A stretch of DNA of 12,744 bases from an uncultured Oscillibacter sp. (GTDB lineage Bacteria; Bacillota; Clostridia; Oscillospirales; Oscillospiraceae), in the NCBI GenBank assembly GCA_910583695.1, contig CAJTZL010000069.1, forward strand, positions 1 through 12,744, in the 5' to 3' direction. Below the pieces are notes generated by a model. That model saw only the letters and a list, made by a program, of their open reading frames with translations. It was not told the DNA's origin and did no database searches. Made by a program: the position numbers and the translations under genes. This document shows positions 5,769-12,744 of the stretch, in pieces. How positions within the stretch are numbered: position 1 is the stretch's first letter; the number at the start of each line of letters is the position of its first letter.

Positions 5769-7013
5769 TCAGAGCACGTTCTGCACAAAGCGGCTGAGGA
5801 TTACCGCCACCTGGGCCCGGGAGGCATTGCCGCCGGGGGACAGGGTATCGGCGGTGACGCCGTTGATCATCCCCGCCGCTATGGCCCAGCGCAGGGGCTC
5901 CACGGCGTAGGACGCGATCCGGCCCGCATCGGTGAAGGCGCCCAGCTCCGCCCGGTCGGACACGTCCCGGCCCTTCTGGGAGGCATAGCGGTACAGGAAA
6001 GCCGCCATCTGCTCCCGGGTAATCAGGTTATTGGGCCGGAAGGTCCCGTCGCTGTAGCCGTTGACAATGCCATTGGCGGAAGCCCAGGAGACGGCGGAGG
6101 CGTAATAGGCCCCCGGGGCCACGTCGCTGAAGCGGTTTGCTCCCACGGCGGGAGAGCCCTCCAGCCGGTAGAGTATCGCCACAATCTGCCCCCGGGTGGT
6201 GGGGGTATTGGGCGTGAAGGCCGTGGCGGAGGTGCCGTTCATCAGCCCCGTCTCAAAGACATAGCGCACCGCGTCGTAGCACCAGTCTCCGGGACGCACG
6301 TCCTGGAAGGCCAGCTCCCCGCCCGGGGCAAACGCGGCCGTCACCTCCACATCCGGGGCGGGCATGGAAAAGGTATAGCGGTTCAGCCCGTCCCGAGCCA
6401 GGGAGACCTCCCCGCCCCGGCTGTCCCGGGCGGCGATGCTCTCCAGCACGTACCCGGCGTCCGGGGTGACATTAAGGGTCACGGTCTCCCCTTCCTTGGC
6501 TCCGGCGGGCCGGACGGTGACGGTGCCGTGCTCCGCCTGGACGATGTGGACCCGGCTCAGGTCCCCCTCCTCCCTCACGCCCTCCCCCAGGGAGATCCGT
6601 CCCTCGGAGATGGGCTGGAGACTCCGGTCCAGCAGCAGCAGCTCCGCCCGGCCGGGCAGGCGGAAGGCGCCCCCCGGGGTCAGCGTCCCCAGGTCCACGG
6701 AGCGGCCCGACAGGAGCTCCTCCTCCGCCACCAGATAGATGGTTACAACGGTCTCATCCCGGGCCGCCTTCACATGGCAGTCCGGGCTGTAAACGCCCCG
6801 GGGCAGCGGGTCAAACCGGGCGTCGGGGCACTCCCCCTCCAGAACCAGCTCCAGCTGGAGTGCGTAGACCGGACGCTCCAGACCCTCCAGGGTCAGGCGG
6901 ACGCCGCCGCCCTGCTCCCGGCAGGTGAGGCTCAGATTGTCCCGGGCCGCCGCCGTCACCGGCAGGGCACAGAGCAGGCATAGGGCCAGAAGGCCGGATA
7001 ATATACGCTTCAT
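5769..7013 (-). CDS. SLH-domain surface protein with cohesin-like N-terminal region (candidate scaffold/anchor)
   Basis: This is a 414-residue exported protein. Residues 1-23 form a signal peptide (MKRILS, a hydrophobic core, then AAA). Residues about 25-145 are beta-rich, with strands such as VYALQLELVLEG (49-60) and TVVTIYLVAEEELLSG (88-103) and the LGTL turn (108-111). This pattern resembles a divergent cohesin or related carbohydrate-module sandwich, but the assignment is tentative. Residues 155-229 look like a B-repeat/Flg_new-type module (GTVTVRPAGAKEGETVTL, DAGYVLESI, FSMPAPDVEVTAAF). Three SLH domains follow: 235-283 (FQDV to TTRGQIVAILYR), 295-343 (FSDV to ITREQMAAFLYR) and 359-409 (FTDA to SRAQVAVILSRF). 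SLH triplets bind pyruvylated secondary wall polymers. The start codon overlaps the TGA of the dockerin/M60 gene (ATGA), with GGAGGAAGG upstream, so translation is probably coupled. It is best read as the cell-wall anchor for that enzyme. Confidence 0.88.
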   Translation of the reverse strand: MKRILSGLLALCLLCALPVTAAARDNLSLTCREQGGGVRLTLEGLERPVYALQLELVLEGECPDARFDPLPRGVYSPDCHVKAARDETVVTIYLVAEEELLSGRSVDLGTLTPGGAFRLPGRAELLLLDRSLQPISEGRISLGEGVREEGDLSRVHIVQAEHGTVTVRPAGAKEGETVTLNVTPDAGYVLESIAARDSRGGEVSLARDGLNRYTFSMPAPDVEVTAAFAPGGELAFQDVRPGDWCYDAVRYVFETGLMNGTSATAFTPNTPTTRGQIVAILYRLEGSPAVGANRFSDVAPGAYYASAVSWASANGIVNGYSDGTFRPNNLITREQMAAFLYRYASQKGRDVSDRAELGAFTDAGRIASYAVEPLRWAIAAGMINGVTADTLSPGGNASRAQVAVILSRFVQNVL

Positions 7014-10000
7014 TCGCCTTCCTCCAATACGATAACCGGCAGGTCCTCCCCGCCGGGGGTGTTGATCCAAAGGGTCTCCGCCGTCACCCGCTGGCTCTCC
7101 GCCTGGGTGGGCTGGTCTGTCCGGGAGAGCACCGCCCGCATCTGGGCGGGCAGGAGGCTGGCGGCGTTGCACGCGCTGGCCTCGCCCTGGAGCTCCGCCT
7201 CCTTCTGGACATTGGGGATGAAGAGGAACAGGCCGTCGCTGATGTCGCAGACCTTGCCGTCTTCGGGAATCTCGGCAAAGAGCAGGGCCCTGCCGTCCAG
7301 CCAGCGGGTGTCCGTGGTGGTCTGGACCTCCTCAGCCTCCCCGGTGAGGACGGTCCGGGTGAACCGGCCCTGAATCTTCACCGTCTGATAGGCCGGGTCG
7401 CCTCGGTAGGTGCCGGTGACGACCAGTGTCCCGGCGGGGATGACCTGCCCGGCCTCCGTGCCGTAGCGGTACTCCTTGGACAGCACACCCACGGCTCCTT
7501 TCTCCAGGAAGGCCACGTCGTCCCCGGCGTAGCTGATAAGCTGGGGAACCGCGTTTTTCGGGACGCCGGTGACCGTCACGGTTTTGGCGTCGTAGGTCCA
7601 AATGCGGGTGTCCTCCGCCGCCGCGCCGGGCTTTTGGAAATAGGTCAGGTAGCTGTTCTGATCGTCCACCGCCTGATTTCCCTCTTTGAAATCGCCGGAG
7701 CGGGCCGTGGTGGTCTTTCCGTCCTTGTCCGTGACGGTGACGGTGAATGCGCCGGAAGCGGGGGCCCCTGGCAGCTTCAGGCCGGAGACCGGGGTCTCTT
7801 CCTTCAGGCTGAAAATCACCGTGGCGGTTTCATCGGTCTCGTCCCGGTGGTCCACCGTGTAGGCGTCCGCCGGAACCGTCTTGTCATAGGCAATCCGCAG
7901 CTCCGGGGCCGAGTCCTCTGCAAAGCAGTTCCCCAGGGTGTCGTAGGCCCGGACGCTGTAGGTGAAGGTCCGGTGATTGGCGGAGCCGACGGTATCCGTG
8001 TAGGTTCCCTCGGCGGTGAAGGCGATGGGCACGCCGTTGCGGAGAATCTCACAGCCCTGGAGCTTCCCTTGGGAGACGGAGGAGGTGATGGTCAGCTTGA
8101 CCGCCTTCTCCCCCTCCAGGGCCGCCGTCAGGGCGACGGTCCCCCGGCCCGCCTGGACGCCTGCCAGCCGGTCCCGGCGGCTCTGGTCGCTGAGGTACCA
8201 GAGGGCTCGGGGCTCCGCATCGTACTTCGCCAGCACCGCCTTGGTGCCTTCGCTGAGGGTCATGCCCCAGCGGGTAAAGAACTCCGTCAGATTCCGGTTC
8301 GCCACGGCGGAGGCCGTACGGGCCACCCGGTCCTGATAGCCCGTCTCGCCGCTGAAGTGAGTCCCGGCCTTCCAGGCCTTGAAGAAGCGGTTGTAGAAAT
8401 CCATGGGGGCCGCCCCGTCGTCATAGGCCAGGTGGAGCTGCCAGTAGAGGCCCAGCTGGACGAAGACGTTGTTGGAGTCTCCGGGGAGGCCCTGGGCGGT
8501 CTTATTGAAAATCTCCGGGTATTTGCCGCTCTTCTCCAGACGGGAGGCCAGGGTGTTCTGCTTCCCGTCGCAGGTTTGGACCATCAGGGCATAGAGGTTG
8601 TTGGTGATTTCGGCCTTGCCCAGCTTGTCCATGTTGTGTCCGATTTCATGGGCGATGCCCCAGCCGAAAAGCCGGTTCGCCGTGTCAGAGGCCCCCATGG
8701 AGGCGATGGGCTTTCCGCAGACCATGCCTGCGCAGGAGCCGTAGCCGATGCCGATATGGCTCCCCGCCGCGTACATGAAGGCCCCTGTGAACATCTGCAT
8801 GCACCGGATGTTCTGGCGGGTCTGCATGTCGTTTTGGGCGTAGGTCTTGTCGATGCCCTGGGTGGTTTTGCAGATGTGCATGACGTCCTCCCAGGCCAGG
8901 ACAGTCTGGTACAGGGTCTCAATCCGCTCCGCCCGGCTCCTGCCCGCACCGCTCTGCACCGCCGCTGCGGGCAGGGACAGCAGCATGGTGGGGGTGGAAA
9001 TCTCCGTGACGTTGCGGAAGTTCGTCTGCACGTCGCCGGTCAGCCCGGCGGCATGGGCCTCCAGCTCGTCCGCGTAGCGGCCCAGGATGTCCCGCCGCTG
9101 GCTTTCGCTCAAGGCATGCCAGTCCGCCAGCTCCAGCACCGGGATATCCGTTCCCCGGCGGATATGGAGGCGGATGCCCTCGGGATTCGTCCCGCCGTAG
9201 GTCAGGTACAGGCTTCCGCCCCGGGGGGTGTTCTGGCTGCCGATCTGAGGAACCGTCAGCACGTTCCGCCCGTTGGACAGCGCTCCGATCTCGGCCCGCC
9301 ATGCGGAGGCCTCGGCGTGGAACTGGCTGGCGTAAACCGTCAGCTTCTGCCCCGCCGGAATGCCGGAGGCGTAGATGGTCAGCTCCTGCTTCGCCCCGGC
9401 GGCCACGCCCAAGGGCTGGAGGTCACTGCCGCCCTGCCGGTACTTCGCGTCCGCTCCGCCGCTGCGGGACTGGACGCCGCTGAGCACCACGCCGGAAGAG
9501 GTTCCGCTCCGCAGCAGTTCCTCCGCCAGGGCCAGCTCGTCTGCCAGGGTGTCCAGATTCATGTAGTAATTCCGCTCATCGCTCTCCAGCCGCTGCCGCA
9601 GGGCGCTGATATCCGCCTGGGTGACGCCGGGGCGCAGGGCGGTCCGCAGCTCATCGGCAAAGAGGGATGCAATGTTGTCCGGCAGGCAGCGGGACGGATC
9701 ATACTCCACAAACATCAGCTCCGACAGGCTCACCGCCGTGTAGGCCACCTGCTCGATGGTGATGCCGATCTTCACCACGTCCGTCACCGGCTCGAAGGGC
9801 AGCACGGCAAACTTCGTCACGGCGGGGTTGTTCCCCACGGCCAGCCAGGTGTTGTGGTCGGAGGCCTTGCCTCCCTGGAGGGGATTCGGGGACACCAGGG
9901 TGCCGGGGCCGTTCAGATCGTCTCCCTGCCGCCAGACGGTGACGGTGTAGAGCCGGAGATTGTTGGGATAGCTCCCGTCCAGCCGGGGAACCCAGATGAC

Positions 10001-11899
10001 GCTGCTGAGGTCCACGGGGCGGCTGAAGGAGGCCAGGACCTGCTTGTTGTTCCACCAGTTGCCGTCCCCATAGGCATGGGAGGTCCAGTGGGTGCTGAAA
10101 TCGCCGTCCGCCATGAACTCCGGCTGGAAGGGCCGGCCGGCGGGATAGGCGGTGGGGGACACGTTCCGGGGATCCGCCAGCCAGACCCGCTCGATGTCCG
10201 CCCCCTCCAGGATTCCCTCGGTGGGGATGCCCTCCGGCCGGGAGTAATCCACGGCGGCGGGGGTTCCCAGGGCGATGCGGGAGGGTCCGCTGACCCCCAT
10301 GCTGTTCCCTGCCTGGATGTAGATGGAGTAGGTGACTCCGTTGATCAGGTCCGTAAGGACGGTGCTGGTATTGCTGAGGCGGCCGCCCCACTGGCGGTAG
10401 CCGGATTCGCTCTCCGCCTTGTAGTAGACCTCATAGAACGTGGCGTTTTCCGCCGCCTTCCAGCCCACGGACAAGGCGCTGTCCAGGGGGCTCACGCTCA
10501 CCATGTCCGGAGCGCCGGGGGCCCGGGCGGGCTGAGGCGTGGCGGACACGGGGTCGCAGGCGGTTCCCTCCCAGCTGCCGTCCACGGGAGTGACGGTGAA
10601 CAGGTAGGTTTTCAGATTCTCCAGCCCCGTGACCTCCGCCCGGGGCACGTCCACCCGCAGAGAGCGGCGGCTGCCGCTGCCGTCCTGGAGCCAGTAGTCC
10701 ACCCGGTAGCCGGAGACGTTGGGAACTTCGCTCCAGCGGAGGCTGACCTTCTCGCTTCCGGCGGCGGCGGTAAGGTTCCGCACCACGCTGCCGGCGGCGG
10801 AGGGACGCTCCGGGATAACCTCCCGGAGAAACTGGATGGATTCCACGGTGGTGTAATCCCCGCTCTCGGTGCGGGTGACGGTAATCACGATTTCCTTCAC
10901 CGCCACCCGGCGCCCCAGGGAAATGGTGACTACGCTGCTGCCCTCTTCGGGGCCAATGGCGCGAATCCCCTCCGGCAGGGAGAGGTCAAAGGGGAAGCTC
11001 TCCACGCTTCCGTCCTCACAGGTCACGGCCACGGAGCCCGCCTGCATGGCCTCGGGGCCATCCGGGGAGACAATCTGGATTTCCTCCATCTCCACCGGCT
11101 CCTCCAGAGCCACGGTGAGCTCCAAGGGCAGGCCGGAGAGGGTGACGGGCCGGCCGCTGCTGCGGAACAGGTCCTCCAGAACGCCGGAGACCAGAGCGGC
11201 CTCCGCCCCCAGGCGAATCTCCTCCACCGGCGGGGCCAGCAGGTTCGTATCCCGGACCTCCGGTCGGCCCTCCGCGTCCAGGTTCCGGCTGACGATGGCC
11301 AGGTCATAGACATCAATCACGCCGTCGCCGTTCAAATCATACTGCTCCAGGTCCCGCCGCCGGTCGGAGCCCAAGGCCTCCGACAGCTCCTCCCGGTCCC
11401 GGTCGTTGACCCGGCCGTCACCGTTCACGTCTCCCAGGGTGAAGGAGGCGTCCGCCGTGCCCAGGGTGACATGCTGGGAGTACCGGTCCACGGTCAGCTC
11501 CTGGCGGCAGTCCGCATAGCCGTCTCCGGTGAACTCCAGGGCGTAATTCCCCTGGGGCAGGCCGGAGACGGACAGGTCCAGATAGGCGGGCCAGCGGCCG
11601 CCGCCCAGGGCCCCGCCGTCCTGATTCCGCAGGGCCACGGAGGCTGGGTAGCCCCCCAGATCCGTCCGGCTGTTCTCCTCCGTCAAGTCCAGGGTTCCCA
11701 GGGAGCGGCCCTCCTGAAACAGCTCCGCCCGAACCCGCCGGTCCCGGAGAGTCTCCAACGTCTGGGGCCAGTCCACTCGGACCGTGGCGGAGACGCCGCC
11801 GGTGTCCGCGCCGTCCCAGGCGGCCTCCGCCGCCGGAAGCGCGGGGAGCAGCAGCGCCCCGGCCAGCAGCAGGGATAGAATCCGTTGTCTGATGCGCAT
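7010..11899 (-). CDS. Secreted multidomain M60-type metallopeptidase with N-terminal dockerin (candidate mucinase)
   Basis: This is a 1629-residue exported protein. Domains seen: signal peptide 1-26 (MRIRQR, Leu/Ala core, PAAEA); an unassigned beta domain 36-145; type I dockerin 154-208 with two calcium loops (D157, N159, D161, N165, D168; D188, N190, D192, D196, D199); a beta-sandwich, possibly discoidin-like, 225-360; two fibronectin III domains about 370-455 and 460-548; an F5/8 type C/CBM32-like domain 565-735 (MADGDFSTHWTS); a helical linker 740-800; the M60 beta module 805-915; and an M60/enhancin-type catalytic domain about 916-1240. The active site is HEIGH (H1084, E1085, H1088) with E1097 eight residues on, matching HEXXHX(8)E. 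Residues 1250-1629 are beta-rich and unassigned. M60-like peptidases cleave O-glycoproteins and mucins, so a host-glycoprotein substrate is likely. There is no sortase motif or C-terminal membrane anchor; surface attachment would depend on the dockerin. AGAGGA lies 7 bases before ATG 11899. Confidence 0.9.
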   Translation of the reverse strand: MRIRQRILSLLLAGALLLPALPAAEAAWDGADTGGVSATVRVDWPQTLETLRDRRVRAELFQEGRSLGTLDLTEENSRTDLGGYPASVALRNQDGGALGGGRWPAYLDLSVSGLPQGNYALEFTGDGYADCRQELTVDRYSQHVTLGTADASFTLGDVNGDGRVNDRDREELSEALGSDRRRDLEQYDLNGDGVIDVYDLAIVSRNLDAEGRPEVRDTNLLAPPVEEIRLGAEAALVSGVLEDLFRSSGRPVTLSGLPLELTVALEEPVEMEEIQIVSPDGPEAMQAGSVAVTCEDGSVESFPFDLSLPEGIRAIGPEEGSSVVTISLGRRVAVKEIVITVTRTESGDYTTVESIQFLREVIPERPSAAGSVVRNLTAAAGSEKVSLRWSEVPNVSGYRVDYWLQDGSGSRRSLRVDVPRAEVTGLENLKTYLFTVTPVDGSWEGTACDPVSATPQPARAPGAPDMVSVSPLDSALSVGWKAAENATFYEVYYKAESESGYRQWGGRLSNTSTVLTDLINGVTYSIYIQAGNSMGVSGPSRIALGTPAAVDYSRPEGIPTEGILEGADIERVWLADPRNVSPTAYPAGRPFQPEFMADGDFSTHWTSHAYGDGNWWNNKQVLASFSRPVDLSSVIWVPRLDGSYPNNLRLYTVTVWRQGDDLNGPGTLVSPNPLQGGKASDHNTWLAVGNNPAVTKFAVLPFEPVTDVVKIGITIEQVAYTAVSLSELMFVEYDPSRCLPDNIASLFADELRTALRPGVTQADISALRQRLESDERNYYMNLDTLADELALAEELLRSGTSSGVVLSGVQSRSGGADAKYRQGGSDLQPLGVAAGAKQELTIYASGIPAGQKLTVYASQFHAEASAWRAEIGALSNGRNVLTVPQIGSQNTPRGGSLYLTYGGTNPEGIRLHIRRGTDIPVLELADWHALSESQRRDILGRYADELEAHAAGLTGDVQTNFRNVTEISTPTMLLSLPAAAVQSGAGRSRAERIETLYQTVLAWEDVMHICKTTQGIDKTYAQNDMQTRQNIRCMQMFTGAFMYAAGSHIGIGYGSCAGMVCGKPIASMGASDTANRLFGWGIAHEIGHNMDKLGKAEITNNLYALMVQTCDGKQNTLASRLEKSGKYPEIFNKTAQGLPGDSNNVFVQLGLYWQLHLAYDDGAAPMDFYNRFFKAWKAGTHFSGETGYQDRVARTASAVANRNLTEFFTRWGMTLSEGTKAVLAKYDAEPRALWYLSDQSRRDRLAGVQAGRGTVALTAALEGEKAVKLTITSSVSQGKLQGCEILRNGVPIAFTAEGTYTDTVGSANHRTFTYSVRAYDTLGNCFAEDSAPELRIAYDKTVPADAYTVDHRDETDETATVIFSLKEETPVSGLKLPGAPASGAFTVTVTDKDGKTTTARSGDFKEGNQAVDDQNSYLTYFQKPGAAAEDTRIWTYDAKTVTVTGVPKNAVPQLISYAGDDVAFLEKGAVGVLSKEYRYGTEAGQVIPAGTLVVTGTYRGDPAYQTVKIQGRFTRTVLTGEAEEVQTTTDTRWLDGRALLFAEIPEDGKVCDISDGLFLFIPNVQKEAELQGEASACNAASLLPAQMRAVLSRTDQPTQAESQRVTAETLWINTPGGEDLPVIVLEEGE

Positions 11900-11969
11900 G
11901 GGTGTGTCCTCTCTTTTCCGCGCCCGGAGCGGGAAATGACGCCGCCCCGGAATCTGCTGTTATGGGCAG

Positions 11970-11998
11970 ATTATACCAAGTTCCGGGGAGCTTGACAA
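11970..11998 (-). promoter_or_regulatory. Promoter of the M60/SLH operon
   Basis: Read on the minus strand, TTGTCA (11998-11993) is followed by a 17-base spacer and a perfect TATAAT (11975-11970). The -35 matches at 5 of 6 positions. The expected start is near 11963, giving a leader of about 64 bases that contains an imperfect hairpin (TTTCCGC 11915-11921 with GCGGGAAA 11929-11936, one bulge). The spacer holds an imperfect dyad at 11978-11993, a possible operator. Confidence 0.85.
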
Positions 11999-12092
11999 GA
12001 TGAAGTTTCCGGCGGGGCCAAAGGGAGGCGGCCCATTCCTCCTGATGAAATGCGCCTGGGACGGGCGGGATGCTCCCGGTCAAAAATCCCCC

Positions 12093-12121
12093 TTGCAATC
12101 CCTCTCACCGTCCTGTATAAT
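12093..12121 (+). promoter_or_regulatory. Promoter of glnS
   Basis: TTGCAA (12093-12098, 4 of 6 against TTGACA), a 17-base spacer and a perfect TATAAT (12116-12121). The start near 12128 leaves only about 30 bases of leader, too short for a T-box. The ribosome binding site GGGAGG (12145-12150) lies 8 bases before ATG 12159. Confidence 0.85.
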
Positions 12122-12158
12122 AAATTGTCATTTTATTTAACAATGGGAGGACTTCGCT

Positions 12159-12744
12159 ATGGCGGACGAAATCAAGGGGCCGGAGCTGGAAAGCCGGAAC
12201 TTTATCCATGCGTTTATTGAAGAGGACGTGGCTCCCGGCGGGCAGTTCGAGGGCATGACGGTTCACACCCGCTTTCCCCCGGAGCCCAACGGCTATCTCC
12301 ACATCGGACACTGCAAGGCCCTGACCATCGACTTCGGCACCGCCGAGAAATACGGCGGGCTCTGCAACCTCCGCATGGACGACACGAACCCCACCAAGGA
12401 GGACGAGGAGTTCGTGGAAGCCATCCAGGAGGACATCCACTGGCTGGGCTTCGACTGGGGAGACCGCTTCTTCTTCGGCTCCGACTACTTTGAGGAGGAC
12501 TACCGTCAGGCGGAGGGCCTCATCAAAAAGGGCTTGGCCTACGTCTGCCAGCTGACCCCGGAGGAGTTCCGGGAGTACCGGGGCGGCGTGGGCGTCCCCG
12601 CCCGGAGCCCCTACCGGGACCGGCCCGTGGAGGAGAGCCTGGACCTCTTCCGCCGGATGCGGGCGGGGGAGTTCCCCGACGGGGCCATGACCCTCCGGGC
12701 CAAGATCGACCTTGCCAGCGGCAACTTCAACATGCGGGACCCGG
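12159..12744 (+). CDS. glnS: Glutaminyl-tRNA synthetase, N-terminal part
   Basis: The first 195 codons of a gene that leaves the window. The product charges tRNA-Gln with glutamine using ATP in the cytoplasm. The class I signature is present as RFPPEPNGYLHIGH (38-51), with HIGH at 48-51. The PPEPNG form is diagnostic of GlnS rather than GltX. Further family segments are CNLRMDDTNPTKEDEEFVEAI, DIHWLGFDWG, SDYFEEDY, LTPEEFREYRG, SPYRDRPVEESLDLF and LRAKIDLAS, in the same order as the E. coli enzyme. The KMSKS region lies beyond the edge. The gene has its own promoter and is divergent from the M60/SLH operon, so there is no functional link to its neighbour. Having GlnS suggests that direct charging, and not only the Glu-tRNA-Gln amidotransferase route, is used here. 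Confidence 0.96.
   Translation, partial: MADEIKGPELESRNFIHAFIEEDVAPGGQFEGMTVHTRFPPEPNGYLHIGHCKALTIDFGTAEKYGGLCNLRMDDTNPTKEDEEFVEAIQEDIHWLGFDWGDRFFFGSDYFEEDYRQAEGLIKKGLAYVCQLTPEEFREYRGGVGVPARSPYRDRPVEESLDLFRRMRAGEFPDGAMTLRAKIDLASGNFNMRDP

Noticed and set aside
7634..11878. A 1414-codon open frame on the + strand opposite the M60 gene
   Set aside because: It mirrors a GC-rich coding strand, is dominated by Gly, Ala, Val, His, Gln and Pro, and shows no domain or signal peptide. The minus-strand product has many recognisable domains, so this frame is a codon-bias shadow.
12121..12158. A T-box leader upstream of glnS
   Set aside because: Only about 30 bases separate the predicted start from the ATG, far too short for a T-box with specifier and antiterminator.
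1..12744. tRNA, rRNA, CRISPR, insertion sequence or prophage elements
   Set aside because: I found no cloverleaf, regularly spaced repeat array, transposase, integrase or terminal inverted repeat in reading the window.

Overview
The window looks like a GC-rich, low-redundancy stretch of a Gram-positive gut Clostridia genome. An Oscillospiraceae/Ruminococcaceae-type anaerobe is my inference, not something the sequence proves. The support is the strong AGGAGG-type ribosome binding sites, extended -10 promoters, S-layer homology (SLH) domains, a type I dockerin, an M60-type metallopeptidase and a CapA-like protein. Codons end strongly in G/C, so long spurious open frames lie opposite most real genes.

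Layout, left to right. On the + strand: the 3' end of pgi (1-140); a 195-base gap holding two strong hairpins; mtlD (336-1493) with a 12-bp terminator stem; a single-gene CapA-family unit (1636-2706) with an extended -10 box and a rho-independent terminator; then a well-formed promoter preceded by a 13-bp direct repeat, driving a sodium:solute symporter (3023-4465) and a threonine ammonia-lyase with ACT domain (4515-5702). A bidirectional terminator (5720-5756) separates these from the minus-strand genes. On the - strand, read right to left: a 1629-residue secreted multidomain protein (11899-7010) with an N-terminal dockerin, fibronectin III and discoidin-like modules and an M60 HEIGH metallopeptidase, overlapping by ATGA a 414-residue SLH protein (7013-5769). 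A divergent intergenic region (11900-12158) carries one promoter in each direction. The one on the right drives glnS, which runs off the window.

The most interesting unit is the two-gene minus-strand operon. The upstream product carries a calcium-loop dockerin and a probable mucin/O-glycoprotein peptidase but no wall anchor of its own. The downstream product has a signal peptide, an N-terminal beta-rich region that resembles a divergent cohesin, a B-repeat-like spacer and three SLH domains that bind the cell wall. Together they read as a minimal, one-enzyme, cellulosome-like device that displays a mucinase on the cell surface. The dockerin, SLH and HEXXH parts are directly visible; the cohesin assignment is the inference that needs testing.

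The remaining genes are central metabolism (pgi, mtlD, ilvA), transport and translation (glnS). I found no tRNA, rRNA, CRISPR array, insertion sequence or phage gene.
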